DNA of 20,647 nucleotides from Soonwooa sp032078105 (GCA_046269235.1 JBJZOS010000017.1:1-20647), one strand, 5' to 3'. Shown: positions 1-7,785, counted from the first letter of the stretch. Notes: a model not told the origin generated them from the sequence alone. Made by a program: numbers and translations.

Positions 1-2
1 GG

Positions 3-143
3 GAAGATGAAAAAACAAGAGAATGTAAAAATCAAAATTTTGTTTTATTTAACAGTGTTCGTTTTAGTGATTACGAGTTAGAATTTATCCGTGTAAGTCT
101 TCATGAAGATGATAATCATACACCACCAATTTCATTAGAATGA
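3..143 (+). CDS. 3' tail of an unidentified ORF entering from outside the window
   Basis: One frame is open from the window edge to a TGA at 141-143 (47 codons, ending in NHTPPISLE). I do not recognise the product. The stop overlaps the first ATG of the vgrG part in an ATGA arrangement. It may be a real gene end fused to a vgrG fragment by rearrangement, or chance open frame. Too little is visible to choose. Confidence 0.25.
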   Translation, partial: EDEKTRECKNQNFVLFNSVRFSDYELEFIRVSLHEDDNHTPPISLE

Positions 144-808
144 TGAGTCCTGATGCTGGTGGAACAGACCAAGTAACCAAAAACAGAGGTTATGTAGCCA
201 TCCCCGAAGTGGGCGACCAAGTAATGGTAGGCTTCGTGCACAATCATCCAGACAGACCTTTTGTAATGGGCGGTATGTTCCAGGGTCAAGTGGGATTGGG
301 TGGTGGAGTGAACAATCACATGCGTTCTATTCAAACCAAAAGTGGAATCAAAGTTTTGATGAATGATGATGAGAAAAGTGTTACCATTTTAGATCCTAGT
401 GGAAATACCTATTTCATGGACGGAAATGGAAATATTACCGTGACTGCTCCAAATGACATTACTTTTAATGCAGGAGTCAATATGAATATTAATGTTGGAC
501 AAAACATGACCACAAATGTGGGAGCCAACCAAAGCAATACTGTAGGAATGAATAAAACAGATTCTGTCACCATGAATTATACTGAATCTGTGGGAGCTAT
601 GAAAAATGTAGCAATAGTTGGTAATTTCTTTACTAATGTTACTGGTAAACTCACCCATTATGTAAAAGGTGACATGGAAACTTTTGGCGAAAAGGAACAT
701 AAGTTAACCAGCTTGAAGGGTATTGAAGTAAGTAGCAAAGGAAATGTAGAACATCACTCTGAAAAGGAAGTTAAAAATAATAGTGGTGAAAAATCTAAAA
801 ACCATTAA
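140..808 (+). CDS. VgrG (TssI) C-terminal part: gp5-like OB domain and beta-helix needle
   Basis: VgrG trimers form the T6SS spike that carries PAAR proteins and effectors. The 222 residues match the C-terminal portion of Bacteroidota VgrG proteins. The OB-fold core RMMSPDAGGTDQV, GYVAIPEVGDQVMVGF and HNHPDRPFVMGG is followed by a low-complexity beta-helix with recurring NVG/TVG/SVG spacing (about residues 100-180) and a polar tail. The gp27-like base that normally precedes it is absent. Homology seems to begin just upstream of the ATG (TTNFIRMM, from about 122), while a stop lies in that frame at 113-115. The copy is therefore 5' truncated by rearrangement or an upstream frameshift. Its stop lies 2 bases before the lipase-like effector gene, the usual vgrG-effector order. 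Family assignment is strong; function of the truncated form is doubtful. Confidence 0.85.
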   Translation: MMSPDAGGTDQVTKNRGYVAIPEVGDQVMVGFVHNHPDRPFVMGGMFQGQVGLGGGVNNHMRSIQTKSGIKVLMNDDEKSVTILDPSGNTYFMDGNGNITVTAPNDITFNAGVNMNINVGQNMTTNVGANQSNTVGMNKTDSVTMNYTESVGAMKNVAIVGNFFTNVTGKLTHYVKGDMETFGEKEHKLTSLKGIEVSSKGNVEHHSEKEVKNNSGEKSKNH

Positions 809-810
809 CA

Positions 811-1842
811 ATGAGCATTGAATATTTTGTTGAGGGTAAAGTAATTACACAAACAGAAGGAGATAATATATCACTTTCTAAGGAAGATATTTCACATAAT
901 AGTACGCAGCTAGTTAATCAACAAGGAACAGACACTGGAGTAAGCTATAATTCTCCTAAAGAAATACATACTAATGATAAGCCTGTTAATACTATTGATG
1001 TTAGCTTAAACTTATTTTTTGATGGCACACAAAATAATAAAACCAATACCCAAACAGGAAAAGACCATAAAAAATCTAATCATAAAGATGATAGTTATAC
1101 CAACGATTTTTCTAACGTGGCGAGGGGCTTTGACACCACTAATCCCAATGCTGAAAATCAAATACGAGTATATATAGAAGGTATAGGAACGGACGATTTA
1201 AAAAGTGATGATGTTTTTCCTGATGTAGCTTTGGGAACGGGAGATCTTGGTGTCGTTGCTAAAGTAACCAAAGGATGTATAGAAGGAGCAAAAGCGGTAG
1301 GCTCTAAATTTAAGGGAGTACCAAAAGAAATCAATCTTACGGTTAATGTTTTCGGATTTAGTCGGGGAGCTACCGCTGCCAGACATTTTATATATGTGGC
1401 CACTTCTCCTGCAGAATTTTTTAGTTCGGGTTCTGGTTTTTTTGCATTGACACCGTATGATGCCCCTTCTCTTAAAAATGCGGTTTATATGAAAGAAAAA
1501 AGTCCATTGGCAGATACTTATGGCTTTTGGTGGCTGCTTTGGCTCCGTCTTCTTTGGCGGATAGATTGGGATTTTAGGATTGGGGTTGTAATCCGGACTG
1601 TTCACGTCTACATTTTCCGAGGCGTATTTCTTGTTTTTGTAGTATTCCACCGTTACGTAAAACTCCAATTGTTTTACGTCGGCTTCACCCTCCATCGCTT
1701 TTTTCATCAACGCTTTGTTCAGCATAAATTCCGTAACGGCGACACCGTTCTTCTCCACCCTGACCTTTTGCGTGGCAATAGGTTTGTTTTTAGCATTATG
1801 TCCACTTCCTTTTGCATCATCTTCCCAAAGCGTGAAAGTTAA
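811..1842 (+). pseudogene. Truncated DUF2235/Tle1-like lipase effector, 3' end replaced by antisense sequence
   Basis: Residues 1 to about 238 (to about 1526) look like a T6SS phospholipase effector of the DUF2235/Tle1 class. They contain LFFDGTQNN near residue 68, as in alpha/beta hydrolases of this family, and a nucleophile elbow GFSRGATAAR (GxSxG type, near residues 182-191). The region from about 1526 to the stop at 1842 is not native: it is the reverse complement of a delivery-domain gene on the other strand (see 1198-2268). The rest of the hydrolase, including the distal catalytic Asp/His expected in the family, is missing. The gene sits 2 bases after vgrG, consistent with a VgrG-carried membrane-lipid toxin. 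Such toxins hydrolyse phospholipids in the target cell; this copy is probably inactive. No immunity gene follows, since the locus ends at the junction. Confidence 0.75.
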
Positions 1843-2268
1843 ATCCTTCATAAACATATTCACGTAATATGCTTTTGCTCTCAACTTTTCCATAAAACTA
1901 AAAGTGCTGCCTTTTTTATCATCCACATAAAAAAGTTCTACTTTGCTGATGCGTGGGATTTTTGCGGATTTCGGGGTTAAGATTAATCCGGGCGGCGATT
2001 TTATTTCGGGATTATAGACGAATGCCTCAATCAGGATTTTTTTGCCAAGCCATTTTTCAGGGAAGGAAAAGGGTACTTTTTTTCCTGTTTTTTGCGGGTC
2101 TCTCAACTCCCTCCCGTTTCCAGAGCTTTGTTTTGCATACAGCTTCCACTTTATTTCGTCTGCATTTTTTATTGCCGTACCGGGATAAAATGAAGAGACT
2201 TCGTAAAAATTCCTTTCCCCAACTTCTGGAGAAGCATTTCCTGTTATTGATTTTACTCCTTTTGCCAT
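1198..2268 (-). pseudogene. T6SS effector N-terminal delivery domain, toxin domain lost (copy A)
   Basis: The protein starts MAKGVKSITGNASPEVGE and is clearly homologous over about 245 residues to the N-terminus of the large effector at 3863-6103. Shared features are the ITGxxxPxxGE opening, K(V)xWxL(Y/F), a Y(N/S)PE(I/M)K segment, WEDD/WERD and SGH(N/D)AK near residue 160, and a proline-rich linker PPKKTEPKQPPK. I recall similar N-termini on Bacteroidota proteins next to PAAR-like genes. It is probably an Ig-like-fold adaptor that docks a toxin on the spike; that role is inference. Native sequence ends near 1530. Beyond it the frame continues to 1198 only as antisense of the lipase gene, so no toxin domain remains. 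It lies 12 bases after the PAAR fragment at 2281-2528, the same order as the intact cassette. Confidence 0.7.
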
Positions 2269-2280
2269 TGCTTTGTGTTT

Positions 2281-2528
2281 TTATTCGTATTCCTCGTCTT
2301 CATTAAAGCCGTCCTGAAATTCCTCAAAATCCACCAGCGGGTTATATACCTGCTGCTCTCTTGCATCGGCGTTCCGCACGTGCGTTTTCGTGGCCTCGCT
2401 TTGCTGGCCGTGCTTCAGCAACGTAATTTTGCCGCCTATGGCGCATTGCAGCTCGGAAATCTCCGTGACGCAGCTTTTGCCCATCACCTTTACCTTTTTG
2501 TAGCATTTCTGCCATTTGCCGGCGGGTG
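2281..2528 (-). pseudogene. 5'-truncated PAAR-like (DUF4280-type) gene fragment, copy A
   Basis: The frame reads PAGKWQKCYKKVKVMGKSC...CAIGGKITLLKHGQ and ends DEDEEYE-like at the stop near 2281. It matches the C-terminal half of the PAAR-like protein at 6115-6615. Cysteine-rich PAAR-like proteins of this type sit on the VgrG tip. Identity with copy B stops abruptly at 2528, just after PAGK. The upstream half and start codon are gone and unrelated AT-rich sequence follows. A GTG near 2487 could start a 68-residue remnant, but a functional protein is unlikely. Confidence 0.7.
2321..2528 (-). repeat. Direct repeat, copy A, of the PAAR-like 3' half (partner 6158-6365)
   Basis: Aligned by eye, the 208 bases match 6158-6365 with three mismatches and no gaps (constant offset 3837). 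Two mismatches are synonymous (Lys and Ile codons) and one changes Glu to Lys. Both copies lie in the same orientation, so homologous recombination between them would delete the 3.8 kb between, including the intact effector and its lipoprotein genes. Confidence 0.9.
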
Positions 2529-2618
2529 AGAATATGTGTAGCCTAAAATGTCAAAGAACTCTCATTTTTTGTTTTAAAAAAAACTGCAAAAGCTGCTATT
2601 CAATACTTAGATATATAA

Positions 2619-3206
2619 TTAATAAAGATTATTTTCATCTAATACTGCTTGCAAAGATTCATCAAGATAATGTATCGAATCTGTAGTAATTAATCCTTCT
2701 TGCGTTATGCTTTTTTCAGTATAGGAAATAATTCCTGGTGTATTTCCCCTTAAGGGATTTGTTGGAAAATACTGGATTTGCCAAAATTTATTTTTCTTGG
2801 AATTAAAATAGGAAAGAGTATTAAAGTGTCCAAATTTGCCTCCTGAAAGGTTTCTATAAAATTGTATAGAATCTACTTTTTTATCCTTTAAATAGGTGTA
2901 AAGATTAATTTTTAAATCTTTTTCATTAGGTGTATTTGCTTTTATTAGTTTTATGTTCAGGTCAGTAGATGTTGAGATGGTTGTTGACTTAAATTTAGAA
3001 AAATTCTTAATATATAAATTGTTTTGGTTTTCTAATAGTTGTGAAGTTTTCTTTGTAGTTAGAATTGTAAAATATAATTTCGTCGAAATAAGTGAATCAC
3101 CGACAAATTGTTTTATTTTAGCATTATTTTTATATTTACAAGATATGGTGCAGGAAATAAATAATAAAATGAGAAATTGGATTATTAAATTTCGAATTTT
3201 AGCCAT
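2619..3206 (-). CDS. Putative lipoprotein, possible immunity protein
   Basis: This 195-residue protein has a typical lipoprotein signal: a charged start MAKIRN, a hydrophobic stretch QFLILLFISC and a lipobox ending ISC at about residue 23. The mature part is Lys/Asn/Ser-rich with no motif I recognise. It follows the lipoprotein at 3219-3866 with a 12-base gap, so both are probably co-transcribed with the large effector. T6SS effectors acting in the periplasm are normally paired with secreted or lipid-anchored immunity proteins. It could protect against the effector at 3863-6103 or against a lost toxin of the neighbouring truncated cassette. DNA is markedly AT-rich compared with the flanking PAAR segments. 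Confidence 0.6.
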   Translation of the reverse strand: MAKIRNLIIQFLILLFISCTISCKYKNNAKIKQFVGDSLISTKLYFTILTTKKTSQLLENQNNLYIKNFSKFKSTTISTSTDLNIKLIKANTPNEKDLKINLYTYLKDKKVDSIQFYRNLSGGKFGHFNTLSYFNSKKNKFWQIQYFPTNPLRGNTPGIISYTEKSITQEGLITTDSIHYLDESLQAVLDENNLY

Positions 3207-3218
3207 ACGAGATGTTAT

Positions 3219-3866
3219 TTATCTATTACCATTTTTAATGAATTTTCCTTCAATGTCTATTTTATAAATAACTTTTTCCTTATTGATTTCAGGATTTTTT
3301 TTCTCCCCAATAATATCGCCATTCTCACTGTATTCTAATCTATTTATTGAATATTTTGTGATATCAATAGTTTCATCTTTGTTTATAGAAAAAGTTCTAT
3401 AGTATTGAATTTCAAACGTAAATCTGCAATCAAGCAAAAGTTGGTCAACTAATTTGTTTTTTTTATAACTATTCAATTGTATATTTAGAATTTTTGAATC
3501 ATTTTCTCCAAAAGTATTATAAATAATTACCTTACATGATATTTCATTTGAGAAATCAACTGCTTCAAGAATTGCATATTTATCAGTTGATTTTGGTTTT
3601 ATTTCAAAATCGTTTTCTTTTATTAGTAGTGATGTCAATTCCGATGAAAATTTATTTAACTTCACTTTTTCTTGATTAAAAAGATAAATAGTAGAATCTG
3701 AATCAGCCTTATAATATTTTTTTACATCATCCGATGTATAGGGTAATTTGATTTGCATAATAGGTGTGGATTCTGTTTTATTTTGAGCTGGAGTCTTATC
3801 CGTTGGGTTTGTATTTTCTTTACATGAAAATAGCATAAGAAATGCACCAAGGATTATTTTTTTCAT
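3219..3866 (-). CDS. Putative lipoprotein immunity protein for the large effector
   Basis: The 215-residue protein begins MKKIILGAFLMLFSCKE, a textbook lipoprotein signal with lipobox LFSC (Cys at residue 15), followed by a polar Thr/Pro/Asn linker. The mature domain has no motif I know. Its ATG overlaps the effector stop in ATGA (3863-3866), which implies translational coupling. A lipoprotein directly coupled to a peptidoglycan-attacking T6SS effector is the expected place for immunity. The assignment rests on context and signal peptide, not on a recognised immunity family. Confidence 0.65.
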   Translation of the reverse strand: MKKIILGAFLMLFSCKENTNPTDKTPAQNKTESTPIMQIKLPYTSDDVKKYYKADSDSTIYLFNQEKVKLNKFSSELTSLLIKENDFEIKPKSTDKYAILEAVDFSNEISCKVIIYNTFGENDSKILNIQLNSYKKNKLVDQLLLDCRFTFEIQYYRTFSINKDETIDITKYSINRLEYSENGDIIGEKKNPEINKEKVIYKIDIEGKFIKNGNR

Positions 3867-6103
3867 TTTTTTATTTCTTTAAAATTCGGTTCATATTTTT
3901 GCAAATGTAAATGATGATGGTGGTCTTTTGTATTTTTGGGAAGATGATTTAGATAATTTATTTTTCCATTTCGTTTGTAAGACCAACCCAGCATGCTTTT
4001 CCAGCCGAACTTATATAGGGCATCATTCCATTTATTTTGTCTTACATCATCAAGCAGATCTGGATTAGCACTAATGTCTAAACTTGTTCCGTCTCCAAAC
4101 ATTAATTTTTTATCTTTTCTTAAATATTTGAAATCTCCATTGTTCCCATTAATATGACTGACACTCGGGCGAGATGATCCATCCGAATGGCTAAATCCAT
4201 TGCAACTAATATCATTGTAATTTACCTCTAACATTGCTCCTAAAAAACTTGCCAATGTTCTTTCGTTTACATATTTTCTAGGAGAATCCACATTAAAAGT
4301 GTATTGGTGTGTACCTTTTTTATAGACTTTATTAACAGTGTCTAGATTTATAAGATTTATCTTAGATCCTTTTTTCCCTCCATAAACTTGAGTAGGTATA
4401 ACATCATATGTTCCTAAATCATGTAACTCGTTAGATGAAGCATGGTAAACATATTTGTATTTCTTTTCATAACCTGCTTTTATATCTTTGGGAACATGTT
4501 TTTCAATTTTCCCATCGTGATAAATGTGGAATGTCACCACATCTTTTCCGTCTATTGGTTTTGCACTATCTCTATGAAACCACTCATATCTAAAAAATGT
4601 GGTTTTCAATAAGTTGTAATAGCTTTTTCTTTTTTCCCATCCATTGGGCATTCTAGTATTTGCGTTTCGTCCATTCAACAAGACTGATATTAATTCTAAA
4701 TATTTATCGGCATATAAAGCAAGCCCGTTTAATGACATACCTAAAGTTTCTTCCCCCCCATTTTACTATCGCTTCTGATTTTGGATTGTTTGTCATCTTT
4801 TTATTTACACTCCAAATCCAGGTGCCACTATCAATACAATAATCAATATGGTTTGCAACCATTTCGGGAGTTTTTACAATATTTTGGTTGCCCCTGTAAT
4901 TAGCATAATCTTGAAAAGGTCCTGGTTTATCAAAGTAAGACTTATTGTCATTTGGATTAGTTCTTACACCTGTTAATTGCAACAAGCCCCTGCCTTTGTA
5001 TATACTTTGACTAGACAAAAAATCACTTTTTGTTTCTTCAGAAAGCGCAAAAACTCCGGTTTCTTCACAAACTTGTGCAAGAAAATGCATCTTCTGGGAA
5101 CAGTGATTGATGTTGTATTTTTTGAAAGATTTGTTTAGTGCGTTGGTCAAAATTCCAAACGATTTATCACTAATATTGCACTCCGCCCTTTTACCCCCTT
5201 TTAAAGCTTGTCCTTCCCAAATCGTTTCAGAACCTTTTAGTAATCTGACAAATGTCCTTACATCCTTCTCCTCAAAATCTCTGTTACAGAAACATTTCTG
5301 TTTTTGAGTTTGAGGAGGAGGGTTGGGTGAAGGATCTACGCTTGTTGCCGTTCTTCCTTTATTCTCCGGAGGCGGGTTGGTTCCCGTTCCCTTCACCGTT
5401 ATCTTTTCATTCAGAACCTGTATTGTCTGGCTGCTGTAGGTGGCGTGGTTTTTATGCTTCACCACCAGATAATACTCGTGTTCGCCACCCTCCATCATGG
5501 AGGAGGGCCCGCTTCCCTGCGCCTTCTTCATCATCAGCTCGGTAAGCACTACTCCCTCATAGTTCAGCCCGTTCAGGTTTACCGTGATGTGTTTTTCATA
5601 CAGCAACGTGTTTTCCTTTGCATCGTGTCCGCTATTTGCCAGCGTGTCCCGTTCCCAAACTTGGAGCAGCAGCTTTTCATTGAACATGTTCTGGGTCTTC
5701 ACCTCCGCCACCAGAGTCTGGCCGTATTTCGGCTTCTCTGAAATGCGTTTTCTATTGCTGTCGAAAATTGTAAGGGAGACAATCCTGGGGCTGCCTTTCA
5801 CCGGCTTTATGTGGATGATGGTGTACCCTTCATCTCGGGCGAGCTTAGATAGCCCTCGACTATGAATTCGCTTCCGTACGCTTTCTCCTCGAAAATGAAG
5901 CTGCCCGTAGCTCCATATTTTTTGATCTTGGTGGTGGTATATTCTCCCGTGCTTCTTTTCCTGAAAAGTTCCCATGTGACTTTTGCGGGGTTTCGCTGGT
6001 TCGCGGGTGTTTCGGGATACCATTCCGCCAACGAATAAACTGCCGCTTCACCAATCTTTGGATTGGCGGGGCCCGTAATTTTGGATACTCCTTTTTTTGC
6101 CAT
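3863..6103 (-). pseudogene. T6SS effector: delivery domain + GH19-like domain + LAS-type metallopeptidase-like domain, two frameshifts
   Basis: Reading through two single-base indels gives one gene of about 746 residues. Residues 1-250 are the delivery domain (start MAKKGVSKITGPANPKIGE), followed by a Pro/Gln linker NPPPQTQKQK. About 300-500 look like a GH19 glycosidase/endolysin: HFLAQVCEETG with a likely catalytic Glu near residue 345, GRGLLQLTG near 371, and SGTWIWSV. The C-terminus carries SHINGNNGDF (near 650) and DHHHHLHLQ (near 730), resembling the HxxGxxxD...HxH zinc sites of M15/MepA-type peptidases. The protein would cut both glycan and peptide parts of peptidoglycan in a target periplasm. 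The first shift is at the CCC at 5826-5828 (one base missing); the second is at seven C at 4753-4759 (one extra). The two restore the starting frame. The gene lies 11 bases after the PAAR-like gene and overlaps the lipoprotein gene. GH19 assignment is good, the peptidase moderate. Confidence 0.75.
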
Positions 6104-6114
6104 CTCTAAAGTTT

Positions 6115-6615
6115 TTATCGTGCGTAGTTGCTCTGGTCGTCAATCTCGTTTCTAAACTCCTCAAAATCCACCAGCGGGTTATATACCTGCTGCTCTCTTG
6201 CATCGGCGTTCCGCACGTGCGTTTTCGTGGCCTCGCTTTGCTGGCCGTGCTTCAGCAACGTGATCTTGCCGCCTATGGCGCATTGCAGCTCGGAAATCTC
6301 CGTGACGCAGCTTTTGCCCATCACCTTTACCTTTTCGTAGCATTTCTGCCATTTGCCGGCGGGTGCGTAGCTGCAGGGCTTGTAGCCGCTTGATGTAGAC
6401 TGGAGTCTGCACTGCGCCCCGAAGGGTTGCGTGGCGGGATCGAAGGTGGTGTCGTCCTCGGTTACCGCGAGCTAGTCCGAGTTTCCTTCCGCATCGTTCC
6501 AGTAGTGTTTCTGGTGGCTGCTTACTTTGAAATTGGGGAAGGCGATACCCTGGTCGCATTTTGCCTTTCCCTTCGGGATGACGAAGTATTTGCCGTCGTG
6601 TTCTGAACTGCCCAT
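6115..6615 (-). pseudogene. PAAR-like (DUF4280-type) spike-tip protein with internal TAG
   Basis: The frame from the ATG at 6615 (MGSSEHDGKYFVIPKGKAKC) runs 166 residues to the stop at 6115. Codon 48 is TAG (6472-6474). The rest has six or more Cys and an AIGGK motif, as in the PAAR-like DUF4280 proteins that cap VgrG in Bacteroidota. It sits directly before the effector gene, so it is its likely docking partner. A GTG near 6324 could start only the C-terminal 69 residues. The stop is a substitution in otherwise intact coding sequence, which could be a recent nonsense mutation or a base error. GC content is high here (35 of 60 bases at 6241-6300). Confidence 0.7.
6158..6365 (-). repeat. Direct repeat, copy B, of the PAAR-like 3' half (partner 2321-2528)
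   Basis: Partner of the repeat at 2321-2528 with three mismatches in 208 bases. Here the repeat lies inside a full-length PAAR-like gene, so this is probably the parental arrangement. Its left edge falls within the last codons of the gene, where the two C-terminal tails diverge (EEFRNEIDDQ against EEFQDGFNEDE). Confidence 0.9.
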
Positions 6616-6659
6616 GATTTTTAGATTGATGTCTTAAAATTAGAAAAAAACAAAACATC

Positions 6660-6692
6660 CAAATTTCATTTTCTTCTAAAAAATGAAATTTG
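6660..6692. terminator. AT-rich hairpin between the LysM and PAAR-like genes
   Basis: A perfect 13-base inverted repeat (CAAATTTCATTTT / AAAATGAAATTTG) has a 7-base loop. On the minus strand it is followed by a T-rich stretch (TTTTGTTTTTTT). It lies in the 98-base gap after the LysM gene stop and before the PAAR-like start. It could be a weak terminator or partial attenuator; the AT-rich stem makes it less convincing than the hairpin at 20516. Confidence 0.45.
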
Positions 6693-6713
6693 TAGTAAAA
6701 CTACGACTGGCCT

Positions 6714-7739
6714 CTAAAGCTCCTTTGTCGAAACCTTCAGCATGTGAGAAGTATAGGCATTGCCATTAGAAAACAATGTAATATTTGCTTCTGCGGAATG
6801 AAGCGTCTTCTTTTCTTTATCCGTAAAATAGGTTTGCTGAAGAACGGCTTCGGCTGGATTCTCCACGGATTCTGTACGCTTTTTATTCACCAAAATATCC
6901 TGCAGTTCCCATTGTTCGGCAATTGTACCGCTAATCTTTGTTTCGGCAAAGCCGGTTTCTTCATGTTGGTAAGATGCACTGAACTTCATCTTAACAGGAA
7001 ACGAATTAGTTACGAGAACTTTTTCCTCCTGCCATTGGCCATTTTTGTGAAACCAGCCCATTCCTGGAAATAGCAGCTGAAACAGTAATTGCGAATTGAA
7101 TTTCCTGAAAATAAGATCCGGATTTTTAAGGATTCCCTGAAACTTGTCAAAATAATCAGACGATACTTTCCCTACCATAAAATCTTCCATATCCTTTCTT
7201 TTATCTGCAAATCTTTTGGCATAGACCTCCGGATTTGCCAGTTGCAGTGGTTTTCCGTTTTGGTTGAGCATGAAACTTACAGGATTTATCGCTTCCAGAC
7301 ACGCCAAGGAGTTCGCACTTATTTTATCATCCGGCACGTTTCCATTTTTTAGGAAGTTTTTTGTACTGATGCTGGCAATGATTTGCCCATTTCCTTCCGT
7401 AAGCTCTATATCGGCAGTATATTCGAACTCTAATTCTTCGGAGCGTTTGCCTGCCAGTTTTTCTTTTACCAAATAGCTTTTTTCATAAAAATTTTTATTA
7501 AAAGTTTTCGAGGGAAAATTTGCATGGTGTTCCTTTTCTCTTTGCGATTTGGTTTTGAAGTTATACGGAACCGCAATTTTTTCGACTGCCACGAAATTGC
7601 CGAACCATCTTAATCCTGCTGCCTTGTAATGCAGGTGGTGAAAAGTTTTGAGTTCCTCTGCATCCATCTCGAACCTTTCCGCGATTTGCTGCAAAGTCTC
7701 TTTTGGTTTTACGTGGTATATTTCAAATGCTCTTTCCAT
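6714..7739 (-). CDS. T6SS-associated LysM-domain protein
   Basis: The 341-residue protein has an N-terminal LysM-like module of about 45 residues (YHVKPKETLQQIAERF, then a second helix ELKTFHHLHY). It is followed by a long domain I cannot name, with GMGWFHKNGQW near residue 225. It has no signal peptide, so it is probably cytoplasmic. LysM proteins without signal peptides recur next to PAAR-like genes in T6SS loci and phage-tail-like loci, where they may help assemble the spike or load effectors; that role is inference. A hairpin separates it from tssR upstream, so it may start its own transcription unit with the PAAR-like and effector genes. Confidence 0.65.
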   Translation of the reverse strand: MERAFEIYHVKPKETLQQIAERFEMDAEELKTFHHLHYKAAGLRWFGNFVAVEKIAVPYNFKTKSQREKEHHANFPSKTFNKNFYEKSYLVKEKLAGKRSEELEFEYTADIELTEGNGQIIASISTKNFLKNGNVPDDKISANSLACLEAINPVSFMLNQNGKPLQLANPEVYAKRFADKRKDMEDFMVGKVSSDYFDKFQGILKNPDLIFRKFNSQLLFQLLFPGMGWFHKNGQWQEEKVLVTNSFPVKMKFSASYQHEETGFAETKISGTIAEQWELQDILVNKKRTESVENPAEAVLQQTYFTDKEKKTLHSAEANITLFSNGNAYTSHMLKVSTKEL

Positions 7740-7755
7740 AAAATTTTTATTAAAA

Positions 7756-7778
7756 AGCCGAAACTTACCGTTCCGGCT
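7756..7778 (-). terminator. Likely intrinsic terminator after tssR
   Basis: On the minus strand AGCCGGAA pairs with TTTCGGCT (8 base pairs including one G-U) around a 7-base loop, followed by TTTTTAAT. It lies just past the tssR stop (7786) and before the LysM gene start (7739), so it probably separates the membrane-complex operon from the spike/effector genes. Confidence 0.55.
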
Positions 7779-7785
7779 AAAACTG

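Noticed and set aside
480..700. CRISPR-like or tandem DNA repeat in the vgrG gene
   Set aside because: The periodicity is at the protein level (VGxN-type beta-helix turns); the DNA units vary in length and sequence and have no constant spacer.
1953..2529. Plus-strand open frames of 84-117 codons over the delivery-domain and PAAR fragments
   Set aside because: They are antisense to clearly homologous coding sequence on the minus strand and have no recognisable features.
4704..6023. A stand-alone 439-residue protein in the middle frame of the large effector
   Set aside because: Its first 60-70 residues are out of frame with the delivery domain and its end is out of frame with the downstream part. 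Alignment to copy A shows it is the middle of one longer gene between two indels.
6179..6658. A 159-codon minus-strand frame starting MFCFFLILRHQ, and a 98-codon plus-strand frame, over the PAAR-like gene
   Set aside because: These arise from the high GC content of the PAAR-like gene. The other minus-strand frame has the Cys-rich PAAR-like protein with homology to copy A, so these are shadows.
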